From Ottowia thiooxydans DSM 14619 (GTDB lineage: Bacteria > Pseudomonadota > Gammaproteobacteria > Burkholderiales > Burkholderiaceae_C), in assembly GCF_000422885.1 (NCBI RefSeq), contig NZ_AUGX01000034.1, positions 1 to 64,000 on the forward strand: 64,000 bases of DNA, in the 5' to 3' direction. The notes beneath the pieces were generated by a model. That model was not told the DNA's origin and ran no database searches. It saw only the letters and a program-made list of their open reading frames with translations. This document shows positions 50,693 through 58,997 of the stretch, one piece after another (positions within the stretch are counted from its first letter, which is position 1; each line of letters begins with the position of its first letter). The translations under genes were made by a program, and so were the position numbers.

Positions 50693-53600
50693 TCAAAGGT
50701 CTCGCCAAGGCGCCGCGGGCGATCCTTGCCAGCGGGTACCGGCCGGAATGCTCTCGCCCTTCATCACCAGCGTCAGAGGCCCCAGCTGCGCCCCATCCCC
50801 CACACTAGCGCCATAAAGCACCGTACAGCGCGGGCCCAGGGTTACGCGGCTGCCGATCACCACGTCATCCACCTTCATCACGCGGTCTTCGAACAAGTGA
50901 GTCTGTGGGCAGCACAGAGCGTTCAGTTCGCTGTGGTCACCAATGCGCACGCAATCGAACTCGGTGATGTCTGTGGTGTCCATGTAGACGCCCCGGCCGA
51001 TCTTGCAACCCATCAAGTTAAGGGCATCAGAAAGCCACGGCGTGCCTCTCAAATAGCGCAGGAACCAGGGCACCGCGATGCCTTCATACATATTGGTGGA
51101 AGCTTCCGTCAACCAGACGAAGGGTGTCCACATGGGCACTGAGCGCTTGCGATAACGGCCAAGTAGCAGCCATTTGAAGAGGGCGACGAACAAGAACGTG
51201 GCAAAGCCAAAAACCACACCACCCACGCAAAGCTCCAAGGCCACAGCTCCCCAGCGGCCTTGTTCAGCCAGGGGCATGGCATCCAGCACGATGGCGTAGC
51301 CAGCGGCAATGACCATGGCATGGGGCGAAGCGATGCGGAACGCTTCCACCAGCCCGCGTGCCACACGCCGCCAGGGGGATGGGGCGTAGGTCAGGTGCTC
51401 AGGAAATCCAGCGGCTATCTCGCGCGCCGGTAGCAGCATGGGCGGTGAACCAAGCCAGGTGTCGCCTTCCTTCATGGCGGCGTTGCGCGGAACGGCACTC
51501 ATCACACCGATCAGTACCCCCTCAGGCACGGTGGTCCCGTCTGGTACGTAGGCGCCGTTGCCGATGAAGCTGCGCTTGGAAACGACGGTGGGCTGCACGG
51601 TCATCCAGCCGCCGTCAATGTGTTCGTCGCCCAGCATCACGGCGTCAGCAATGAAGCATTCATCGCCAAGCGTCAGCATGTCCGGGACCACGCCGAGTGC
51701 GGTGGACAACTCTGCTTCCTTGCCTACCTTGGCGCCCAGCAGGCGATACCACCAGGCCGAATAGATGGTGGCGTAGATGCCGTGAAGCGTGGCCAGGCTG
51801 CCCTCCTGGATCTGATTGACCAGCCATTTGCCCAGATACCGGTTGCTGTGAATGGGCCAGGAGCCTGCCTTCATGCGCGGCAGGAACACGTAGCGGATCA
51901 ACGCTGCCACCAGCGCCGTGAGCACCACCATCACTACGCTGGCAGGCAGGGCCAACAAGAAGAATTTCAGAAAGCGCAGCAGAAATGCCTGTACTTCAGT
52001 GATGGTGCCTGCGTCCAGCAAAGGGCGCACGGAGATTTGCTCGATGTCCAGCACGTCGATCAGCATGAAGGTGGGAAACACCGGCATGAAGAACAGCACT
52101 GCCATCCCCAGTGCGCCAAGCGCGAAAAACGCGGCTTCAAAAACCAACCGTCCACGAGAGACGATCGGGCGTGGCGGCAGGCTGGCTGGATCGAAGTCAC
52201 CGCGTTCGCGTGCCGGCGAACCTGCCCAGATCTTGCGTGCTGGCACCGATTGGCCGCTACGCAGAGCAGCCTGGCCTTCCAGGTGGCCGAAGTCGCCAAT
52301 ACGAGTGTCGCCCTCGATCACCACGTAGGAGCCAATGCAGGCCTGGTGCCCAATATCAATTTTGCCCAAGTGCAAGAGACCGCCTTCTACGCGGGCGTTC
52401 TCAAGGTTCACCGCATTGCCGATGCTGCTGCCATCTCCTATGCGCAGCAATTCGGGTGCGCGCAGCGTGATCGCACCCAGGTTAACGTCTCGGCCAATGT
52501 TCGCTCCCAGCGCACGCAGCCACCCGGTATAGAGTGAAGATCCATTGATCATGTACACCGGCACGGCTTCCATCAAGCGGTCGGCCAACCACCAGCGGTA
52601 GTAAGCCAGGCCCCAGAGCGGGTAGGTGCCCGGTTTGAGGCGCCCCGCAATCAGCCATTTACCAGCCCATGCCACGCCGAACTCCGCCACGGTGGCGAGC
52701 AGGAAGGCCACCAGCGACGCCGAGACCGCGAGGGCTATCGAATCGGATGGGTCGCCAGTGTAGAAATGGTAGGCAAAAAACGGTGCCAACCATTGCGCCA
52801 TCTTGATCAGCACCAGAAAGGGAATGGCCACCCCTTGGGCAACGCCGCAGCGCCAACGCCGCCAAGGCGAATGGAGCAGGAAGGGGCGCTCTGCGTGAGA
52901 GGCACCATCGGCTAGAACGCCGGTTTGCAGCGCCTCGGCGATCAAGCCAATCTTGCGGTTCTGGTAGATGTCGGTCACTGCAGCCTGCGCAAACCGGGGG
53001 TCTTGCCGCAGAGTGGAGATCAAGCGAGCTGCGAATAGCGAATGGCCACCCAGGTCGCTAAAAAAATCCAGCTCCCTCCGAATAGGGTGGCCAGGAAAGA
53101 GCTTTTCCAGCGCACCGAAGAGCGCCTCTTCAGCGGCAGTCTGCGGGGTGTCGCTGCCTTCGGTGGGTGCGGCGGGCGCGAGCGGTAAGGCCTTGAGCGT
53201 CTTGCGGTCTATCTTGCCCGAAGGCAAACGCGGCATCGCAGTGAGGGGCTCAAATCGTGCGGGCACCATGTAAGGTGGCAATTTCTCGGCCAAGCCTGCT
53301 CGCAGAGCCTGTACCTCCGGTTTTGTTTGACCAGCGGGCACATAGAAAGCAATGAGCTGGTCTATGTCGTCATCTTTTCGCAGCAACACGGCGGTGGTGC
53401 CCACGCCCGCTTGCTGAGCCAAGACCGCCTCAATCTCCCCCAGTTCCACGCGAAACCCGCGAATCTTGACCTGATCATCCGCCCTGCCCAGGCATTGCAT
53501 CTGAGGTTGGTGGTTGGCATGCGTTTCCACCCGCGCGAGATCGCCCGTGCGGTACAGGCGTGCCTCTTGCGCGCTGCGTGCCCAGGGGTTGGGCAGGAAT

Positions 53601-54757
53601 TTCTCGGCGGTCAACTCAGGCCGGCCCAAGTAGCCCGCTGCCACGCCAGGGCCGGTGATGCACAGCTCGCCTGTCTCCCCAAAAGGCAGGATCTTCAAGG
53701 GGGGTACTTGGCCGTTGACGATGCTGTCTGGGTCAATCACCTCAATCACCAACAAGCCGTAGTTGGGCAAAGCCTCCCCTATGGTCACCGGCTCACCGGC
53801 CTTGAGCTCAGCCAGGCTGGCCGACACCGTGGCTTCAGTGGGCCCGTAGGTATTGAACATCTGCCGCCCATGCGCCCAGCGCTCCACCAGGGATTGCGGG
53901 CACATCTCCCCGCCCAGGTTGATGATGCGAAGGCCCGGCACATCCTGCGCGAACAGCGCCAGCAGGGTGGGCACGGCGTGCAGCACCGTGACATCGTGTT
54001 CTATCAGTGCGCGCGGAAGCGCCTCCGGGTCGCCAGCTATTTCTTTGGGGGCAATCCACAAGGTGGCGCCCACGAGATAGCTGATCCAGATCTCCTCAAA
54101 GCTCATATCAAAGGCGACCGAAAAGCCCTGATAGACCTTGTCGTCCTCGCGCACACCCAGGCGCGCGTTCTCGCTGCGCAGGAAGTGGCAGATGCTGGCT
54201 TGCGTAATGGCAATGCCCTTGGGCTTGCCGGTGGAGCCGCTGGTGTAGATCACATAGGCGGTGTGCTCGGGCAGAGCGCCTGCCCGGCGCCGGAGCACGG
54301 TGGCTTGCGGCAGCGGTGCCAGCAACTCTCTTGCCGTAAGAACTTGGGCTGAGATGTTGGATTGAGTGTGCGCCGGCTGACCATGATGCTCATCTATCAA
54401 TAGCGCAACAGCTTGGGCATCTTCCAGGCACACGGCGATGCGATCGGTCGGTACGTCGGCATCGAAGGGCAGCCACGCAGCCCCAGTTTTGGCGATGGCT
54501 AGTTGCAACACCAGCAGTTCGATCCCGCGTGGATGCCACAGCCCCACCATCTGACCAGGTCGCACACCAGCTTCTATCAGACGATGCGCGACGCGATTGG
54601 CTGCCCGATCCAGTTCACCGTAGGTCAGGTGCCGGTCGCCATAGATGAGCGCCGTCTTCTCTGGCACGCGGGCGGCAGTCTCCTCGAAGATGTCGGCCAG
54701 GATTTCGGAGCGCAGAAGATCGGGGCGATCAGGGCCGTGGAGGATGGGGGCAGTCAT
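50693..54757 (-). CDS. Pls/PosA-type NRPS-like protein (A-PCP-membrane-hexapeptide)
   Basis: This 1354-aa protein begins with an adenylation domain (20-515: AYVIYTSGSTGKPKG, FDMSFEEIW with Asp217, YRTGD, Lys515 in LPSGKIDRK) and a carrier domain (540-610, Ser573 in LGGHSLFAA). Membrane segments follow (about 640-700, 870-905, 930-990 and near 1160-1230), interleaved with left-handed beta-helix hexapeptide regions such as IGDGSSIGNAVNLENARVEG. This is the layout of Pls/PosA family synthetases, of which epsilon-poly-lysine synthetase is the known example. It should activate an amino acid and make a short homopolymer or amide at the membrane. No condensation or thioesterase domain is present. 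Whether it joins the PKS pathway is unknown; it forms its own transcription unit. Confidence 0.85.
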   Translation of the reverse strand: MTAPILHGPDRPDLLRSEILADIFEETAARVPEKTALIYGDRHLTYGELDRAANRVAHRLIEAGVRPGQMVGLWHPRGIELLVLQLAIAKTGAAWLPFDADVPTDRIAVCLEDAQAVALLIDEHHGQPAHTQSNISAQVLTARELLAPLPQATVLRRRAGALPEHTAYVIYTSGSTGKPKGIAITQASICHFLRSENARLGVREDDKVYQGFSVAFDMSFEEIWISYLVGATLWIAPKEIAGDPEALPRALIEHDVTVLHAVPTLLALFAQDVPGLRIINLGGEMCPQSLVERWAHGRQMFNTYGPTEATVSASLAELKAGEPVTIGEALPNYGLLVIEVIDPDSIVNGQVPPLKILPFGETGELCITGPGVAAGYLGRPELTAEKFLPNPWARSAQEARLYRTGDLARVETHANHQPQMQCLGRADDQVKIRGFRVELGEIEAVLAQQAGVGTTAVLLRKDDDIDQLIAFYVPAGQTKPEVQALRAGLAEKLPPYMVPARFEPLTAMPRLPSGKIDRKTLKALPLAPAAPTEGSDTPQTAAEEALFGALEKLFPGHPIRRELDFFSDLGGHSLFAARLISTLRQDPRFAQAAVTDIYQNRKIGLIAEALQTGVLADGASHAERPFLLHSPWRRWRCGVAQGVAIPFLVLIKMAQWLAPFFAYHFYTGDPSDSIALAVSASLVAFLLATVAEFGVAWAGKWLIAGRLKPGTYPLWGLAYYRWWLADRLMEAVPVYMINGSSLYTGWLRALGANIGRDVNLGAITLRAPELLRIGDGSSIGNAVNLENARVEGGLLHLGKIDIGHQACIGSYVVIEGDTRIGDFGHLEGQAALRSGQSVPARKIWAGSPARERGDFDPASLPPRPIVSRGRLVFEAAFFALGALGMAVLFFMPVFPTFMLIDVLDIEQISVRPLLDAGTITEVQAFLLRFLKFFLLALPASVVMVVLTALVAALIRYVFLPRMKAGSWPIHSNRYLGKWLVNQIQEGSLATLHGIYATIYSAWWYRLLGAKVGKEAELSTALGVVPDMLTLGDECFIADAVMLGDEHIDGGWMTVQPTVVSKRSFIGNGAYVPDGTTVPEGVLIGVMSAVPRNAAMKEGDTWLGSPPMLLPAREIAAGFPEHLTYAPSPWRRVARGLVEAFRIASPHAMVIAAGYAIVLDAMPLAEQGRWGAVALELCVGGVVFGFATFLFVALFKWLLLGRYRKRSVPMWTPFVWLTEASTNMYEGIAVPWFLRYLRGTPWLSDALNLMGCKIGRGVYMDTTDITEFDCVRIGDHSELNALCCPQTHLFEDRVMKVDDVVIGSRVTLGPRCTVLYGASVGDGAQLGPLTLVMKGESIPAGTRWQGSPAAPWRDL

Positions 54758-54875
54758 TTTTGGGGTGGCAATTCGCAGCCATTGTCGCCGCTGGCTTGAG
54801 TCAACGCGTAAGGCCCCTTGCGCGCCGACAGGAATTCGTCAGGTTTACGATATACACGGAGCAGGCCAAGCTGTA

Positions 54876-54928
54876 AGAACGTGTTTACGATCTATTCGGG
54901 GTCCCCGAATAGATCGTAAACACGTTCT
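54876..54928. repeat. Near-perfect 53-nt palindrome
   Basis: Two 26-base arms (54876-54901 and 54903-54928) are exact reverse complements with a single T between them. The arms begin AGAACGTGTTTACGATC and end in GGGG/CCCC. It lies about 120 bp before the Pls-like gene's start. No U-tract follows, so a simple terminator is less likely than a dispersed repeat, a protein-binding site or a hairpin tied to transposition. Confidence 0.9.
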
Positions 54929-54956
54929 AAGAGCCTGCCTGCGTCGCCTTGCTTCA

Positions 54957-55160
54957 AGGTGGGCGCGAACGCGCAGGCGGCAGCCGCGCCTCGATTTCCC
55001 GCACAGCCTCTTGCAGAAACTCCGAAGTTTCGCCCACACGTGGTCCCGACAGCCTTGACGTGATGGCGAAAACGCTCATCGCCGCGATTGGCCGGTTGCC
55101 CCGCCGGCCTGAGGGCAGCACACCGGTTTGATATCCATTTTCATGGAGGCGTGCGAATCC
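54957..55160 (-). pseudogene. Probable IclR-family regulator remnant (C-terminal fragment)
   Basis: On the minus strand a frame within 54954-55256 encodes FARLHENGYQTGV and then PIAAMSVFAITSRL and VREIEARLP. These follow the end of the IclR effector-binding domain (a 'GY' turn, an 'AA.SV' strand and a closing helix). The stretch between GYQTGV and PIAAMSV is too short for an intact domain, and no helix-turn-helix part is present upstream. It looks like an eroded regulator of the adjacent transporter operon. The match is by eye and moderate. Confidence 0.4.
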
Positions 55161-55294
55161 GTTCGCGCTGACAATGATTGATCCGGCGCCGCAAATAGCT
55201 ACACACAGAGTTGCGCCGTCGTTCCGAGGGGATAGATCCAAAAGATTTGGCGGCATCGCGCACGCTATGGATATCTATAGCGTGGCGTTTCTTG

Positions 55295-56110
55295 TCACCA
55301 ACGCTGACTGGGCATATGGGGCAAAGCTGCCAAGAGAGTTTTGGTGTAGTCGTTGCTCGGGTCATGGAACACCTGCTGGGTGGCGCCTTGCTCCACTGCC
55401 TGCCCCTGGTACATGACGATGATCTCGTCTGCGAGAAGGCGCACGAGATTGAGGTCGTGGCTTACAAAAATGTAGGTTAAATCTAGCTCGTCACGCAGTT
55501 CCATCAAGGTCCGTACGACGTGAGCTTGTAGAGAGGCATCTAATGCGGAAGTCGGCTCGTCGAGGATGACGAGCTTGGGGGTGAGGACTATTGCGCGTGC
55601 AATATCCACCCTGGCGCGCTGTCCGCCGGACAATTCATGCGGAAAGCGATTAAGTAATTCAGTAGGCAAGCCCGTACGCATGGCTGCTCGCTCAACGAGT
55701 GCATCCACTTGAGCTTTCTCCGCTTCAGTTCCCAATCGCAAAACCGGATCGGCGATCGCACGCCGAGCACGAAATCGCGGGTTGAGTGAAGCCAAGGGAT
55801 CCTGAAACACCATCTGAATGTCCCGCCGAGCGGGATGGCGGGAAAAAGTGGAACCCACCAGGGGACTGATGTTGATGCGGTCCAGTAGCACCTCTCCGGA
55901 GCTTTGCAGTATCAAGCGGGCGATCATGCGCACCAGCGTCGATTTGCCCGAACCAGACTCGCCCACCAATCCGATGACCTTACCCTTGGCCGCGCTGAAG
56001 GTGACGTTCTGTACTGCCTTAAGTATTCGACCTCGGCCTAAGTCGAAATTCTTCGACAGACTGACGACCTCAAGGAAATCATGAGACATGGGGATGGTGG
56101 CAGCTGACAT
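55295..56110 (-). CDS. Peptide/nickel-type ABC transporter ATP-binding protein (DppF/OppF-like)
   Basis: This ATPase of about 271 aa has Walker A GLVGESGSGKSTLVRM, the signature LSGGQRARVDIARAI, Walker B LVILDEPTSALD and an FVSHDL switch. It lacks the C-terminal extension common in OppF. I use the ATG at 56110 (MSAATIPMSHDFLEVV), overlapping the previous gene by 32 bases; an ATG at 56089 is also possible. The longer frame from 56407 runs out of frame through the upstream gene and is unlikely. It pairs with the ATPase encoded upstream. Confidence 0.88.
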   Translation of the reverse strand: MSAATIPMSHDFLEVVSLSKNFDLGRGRILKAVQNVTFSAAKGKVIGLVGESGSGKSTLVRMIARLILQSSGEVLLDRINISPLVGSTFSRHPARRDIQMVFQDPLASLNPRFRARRAIADPVLRLGTEAEKAQVDALVERAAMRTGLPTELLNRFPHELSGGQRARVDIARAIVLTPKLVILDEPTSALDASLQAHVVRTLMELRDELDLTYIFVSHDLNLVRLLADEIIVMYQGQAVEQGATQQVFHDPSNDYTKTLLAALPHMPSQRW

Positions 56111-57080
56111 GGTGAAAGGGTGCAACCGTTTGGCGTGGCGCTTCGACACGCAGGCAGATGTCTTCTGCTCGCGAACAGCGCTCGGCGAACCGGCAGGCGG
56201 GGAGATCGTTGCGGCGAAGATCCGGTAAGCCACCTCGCATAGGCTGCAGTTCATGATGACTGCTTTTGCCTGAAGGCATAGCGGCCACAAGCATGCGGGT
56301 ATAGGGATGGGCTGGGTTGCTGAGCACCTCTTCGGAACTTCCCACCTCAAGGACCTGGCCAGCATGCATGACGACCGCGCGGTCACAGTGCTCCGCAGCC
56401 AATGCAAGATCGTGCGTAATAAAAAGACACGCCAGATGACGTTGTCGGCACGCTTCGATCAGCAAGTTCATGACCTTCACTTGGGTCGTGACGTCCAATG
56501 CAGACGTGGGTTCGTCGGCGATGATGAGCTCCGGTTCGCACACCAGTGCCGCTACGATCATGATGCGTTGACACATTCCACCCGAGAGCTCGGCTGGATA
56601 GGCGGCCATGCGTTCCTCAGCGTGGGCAATGCCAAGCTGTATCATGACTTCCAGTACTTTTTTGCGTGCCTGAGCGCGAGTTGTGCGATGAGGCGCGTGA
56701 GTGACCAGAATGTCAACCAGCGTATCGCCGACGCGCCGGATAGGGTTTAGGGCAGCCTTCGCGTTTTGGAAGATCATGGCGACGCGCCGTCCGCGATAGT
56801 CGCGCAACACACTTGGCGACATCTTCAGGATGTCTTGGCCAGCCAAGCTCATGTGCTCGGCGGAGATCTCAGCGTTTGTGCCAAGCAGTCGCATGACCGC
56901 CATGCCAGTGATGGACTTACCGGAACCAGACTCGCCGATCAGGGCCACGCACTCACCACTTTCCACTTGCAAGCTTACCTTGTCCAGTGCATGAACGCGT
57001 CCAGCCCTCGTGATGAAGCTCAAGCTAAGCTTCTGGATATCGAGCACCGATTTGTTGATGCGATCTCGGTCTTCACTCAT
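56079..57080 (-). CDS. Peptide/nickel-type ABC transporter ATP-binding protein (DppD/OppD-like)
   Basis: This ATPase of about 333 aa has Walker A ALIGESGSGKSITGMA, the signature LSGGMCQRIMIVAAL, Walker B LIIADEPTSALD and the C-terminal oligopeptide-transporter domain with conserved cysteines (ACRFAERCSRAEDIC, then VSCHHPH). I start at the ATG at 57080 (MSEDRDRIN), 13 bases after the permease stop. The upstream codon at 57134 overlaps the permease and adds 18 atypical residues. Confidence 0.88.
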   Translation of the reverse strand: MSEDRDRINKSVLDIQKLSLSFITRAGRVHALDKVSLQVESGECVALIGESGSGKSITGMAVMRLLGTNAEISAEHMSLAGQDILKMSPSVLRDYRGRRVAMIFQNAKAALNPIRRVGDTLVDILVTHAPHRTTRAQARKKVLEVMIQLGIAHAEERMAAYPAELSGGMCQRIMIVAALVCEPELIIADEPTSALDVTTQVKVMNLLIEACRQRHLACLFITHDLALAAEHCDRAVVMHAGQVLEVGSSEEVLSNPAHPYTRMLVAAMPSGKSSHHELQPMRGGLPDLRRNDLPACRFAERCSRAEDICLRVEAPRQTVAPFHHVSCHHPHVS

Positions 57081-57093
57081 ACAGTCCACCACT

Positions 57094-57933
57094 TTAGCTG
57101 CGCCGCCGCGGATCGATGATGTCGCGCAGGCCATCTCCTATTAGGGAGAAACAAAACACCGCGAGCACCAAGGCGCCTCCAGGGAAGACCACCGTCCACC
57201 ATTGGCCAGCGATCATCAAGGCGGCCCCTTCCTGGATCATCACGCCCCATTCAGGAGTAGGAGGGCCGACGCCCAACCCAATGAAGGCGAGACTTGCCGT
57301 ATTCAGAATGGCCCAGCCGAGGTTGAGTGAGATCTGTACGACCACGGGCGGCAGAGAATTCGGCAAGATGAAACCAAGGATGACCCGGGAGCTTGAGTTG
57401 CCGTTGATCAATGCTGCTTCAACATATCCGATAGTACGCAGAGACACGGACTGCGCGCGAGCGAGCCGAAAATAGAACGGAAAATTGATGATGGCCGTGG
57501 CGAGCACCACCGATTGAACCGAATTTCCGAATACAGCCACAAGAGCCATCGCCGCAACGAACAGAGGAAATGCCAACAGTACGTCGACAACTCGCGACAG
57601 CACGGAATCAAGGATGCCACCCAGGTATCCGCTGAACGCACCCACGCAGACACCTACCACCGCCGAAACCATCACGGCTGAAACAGCAATTGCAAAGTCG
57701 AGCCTGCTCGCCACGATGACACGAGAAAAAATGTCGCGTCCAAGCTGGTCGGTACCAAACCAATGTGCGGCAGACGGAGCCTGCAGCACATTCGCCATAT
57801 TCGTCGCGAGTGGGTCATAAGGCACCAGAGCCGGACCGATAGCTGCCGCAAGCAGAAGCACGCCCAAGAGAACGAAGGCAAATGTCGTCGTGACATTCCT
57901 CCGGAGAAAGTACAGCAACGCTTTGCGGGTCAT
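57094..57933 (-). CDS. Peptide/nickel-type ABC transporter permease (DppC-like)
   Basis: This inner-membrane permease of about 279 aa begins with a long helix after TRKALLYFLRRN. It carries the loop AAHWFGTDQLGRDIFSRVI, typical of DppC/OppC, and the EAA-type coupling region VEAALINGNSSSRVILGFILPN. The ATG at 57933 has an AAGGGG ribosome site and lies just after the upstream permease stop, so the frame from 57987 is rejected. Confidence 0.88.
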   Translation of the reverse strand: MTRKALLYFLRRNVTTTFAFVLLGVLLLAAAIGPALVPYDPLATNMANVLQAPSAAHWFGTDQLGRDIFSRVIVASRLDFAIAVSAVMVSAVVGVCVGAFSGYLGGILDSVLSRVVDVLLAFPLFVAAMALVAVFGNSVQSVVLATAIINFPFYFRLARAQSVSLRTIGYVEAALINGNSSSRVILGFILPNSLPPVVVQISLNLGWAILNTASLAFIGLGVGPPTPEWGVMIQEGAALMIAGQWWTVVFPGGALVLAVFCFSLIGDGLRDIIDPRRRS

Positions 57934-57937
57934 GGCG

Positions 57938-58966
57938 CTACCCCTTGAGTTGATATCTGGGGTCAATAAGTGACGACACGATGTCAATCACCAGCGTAAG
58001 CAGCACAAACATGATGGCGACAATCAAGACAAACGCCTGCACCGGCGCATAGTCAAGACCCACCAGTGCGTTGACGCCATAGGCACCAATCCCCGGCCAG
58101 CCAAACAGTTTTTCAATCATGACATTGGCGCCCAACATGGTTGAGATGACCATAGCCATCGTCGCCAGGACGGGCAGCATGGCGTTGGGCAACGCATATT
58201 GCAGCGTGACGCGCCATGGTGCCAAGCCGTACGCACGAGCCGCGCGTACATAGTCGCTGTCGAGCGCGTCGATCATTCCACCTCGCATCATGCGCATGAG
58301 CGGCGCGATTGCAAAAATGGCCATTGACGCCGCAGGCAACAACATTTTTGCCACGGCTTCACGCATCAAAACGAAATCGCCAGCCATCAGGGCGTCCACA
58401 AGATAAAAGCCAGTGACTCTCTCAGGAGGGAACGACCAGCTTGACAACCGGCCGACCGGATCAGGGGATACGCCTAGCAAAAAATAGAATACAAAAATAA
58501 GGATGAGCCCAAAGAAAAAACCAGGCATTGCAGCGGAAACTGACGTAATGGCTCGTATGACCTGATCAAGCACGCTGTCTCGATAAAGCGCGGCCAAAAT
58601 TCCCAATGGCAAAGCAATGATCACTGAAAGGGTGAACGCGAAAGCAGCCAACTCAAGCGTCGCCGGCAGGCGCTCCGAGAAATCGTGAAGCACGGTGTGG
58701 CCCGTGCTCATAGAGCGGCCAAGGTCCAATCGTGCGAGATGTTGGAGGTAGATCCAGAACTGTTCGATCAACGATTTATCCAACCCCAATGCGGCGCGTA
58801 CAGCTTTAATTTCGTCTGGGCCCGCATTCGGCCCAGAGGCGTACATCGCAGCTGGATCCCCCGGCAAAAGGTGAATCAACACGAAAGTGACCAGCACTAC
58901 GCCAAAGAGAATGGGTAGGGCCGTGGTGATACGGCGCCCGATCAGTACAAGAGTCTTGCTTGACAT
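57938..58966 (-). CDS. Peptide/nickel-type ABC transporter permease (DppB-like)
   Basis: This permease of about 342 aa has the DppB/OppB opening LPILFGVVLVTFVLIHLLPG, then GLDKSLIEQFWIYLQHLARL, and the coupling-loop motif VRAARAYGLAPWRVTLQYAL. Six helices are predicted. I choose the ATG at 58966 (MSSKTLVLIG); the frame from 59074 would run into the end of the binding-protein gene. It heterodimerises with the downstream permease. Confidence 0.88.
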   Translation of the reverse strand: MSSKTLVLIGRRITTALPILFGVVLVTFVLIHLLPGDPAAMYASGPNAGPDEIKAVRAALGLDKSLIEQFWIYLQHLARLDLGRSMSTGHTVLHDFSERLPATLELAAFAFTLSVIIALPLGILAALYRDSVLDQVIRAITSVSAAMPGFFFGLILIFVFYFLLGVSPDPVGRLSSWSFPPERVTGFYLVDALMAGDFVLMREAVAKMLLPAASMAIFAIAPLMRMMRGGMIDALDSDYVRAARAYGLAPWRVTLQYALPNAMLPVLATMAMVISTMLGANVMIEKLFGWPGIGAYGVNALVGLDYAPVQAFVLIVAIMFVLLTLVIDIVSSLIDPRYQLKG

Positions 58967-58997
58967 GCAGGAAATTGAGTCGGTTAGTCGCTGCCTT

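Larger units (their letters stand above)
54758..55294. other. Intergenic region with palindrome and decayed coding sequence
   Basis: This 537-bp gap between the Pls-like gene and the peptide ABC transporter operon contains the palindrome at 54876-54928 and a probable IclR remnant (about 54957-55160), listed separately. The rest shows no coding sequence I can support. Confidence 0.6.

Noticed and set aside
54845-55039. 64-aa minus-strand frame across the large palindrome
   Set aside because: Its middle is just the translated palindrome arm; basic, low-complexity, no gene features.
56111-56407. N-terminal extension of the DppF-like ATPase
   Set aside because: Runs out of frame through the upstream ATPase gene and has no family similarity; the start at 56110 or 56089 is more likely.
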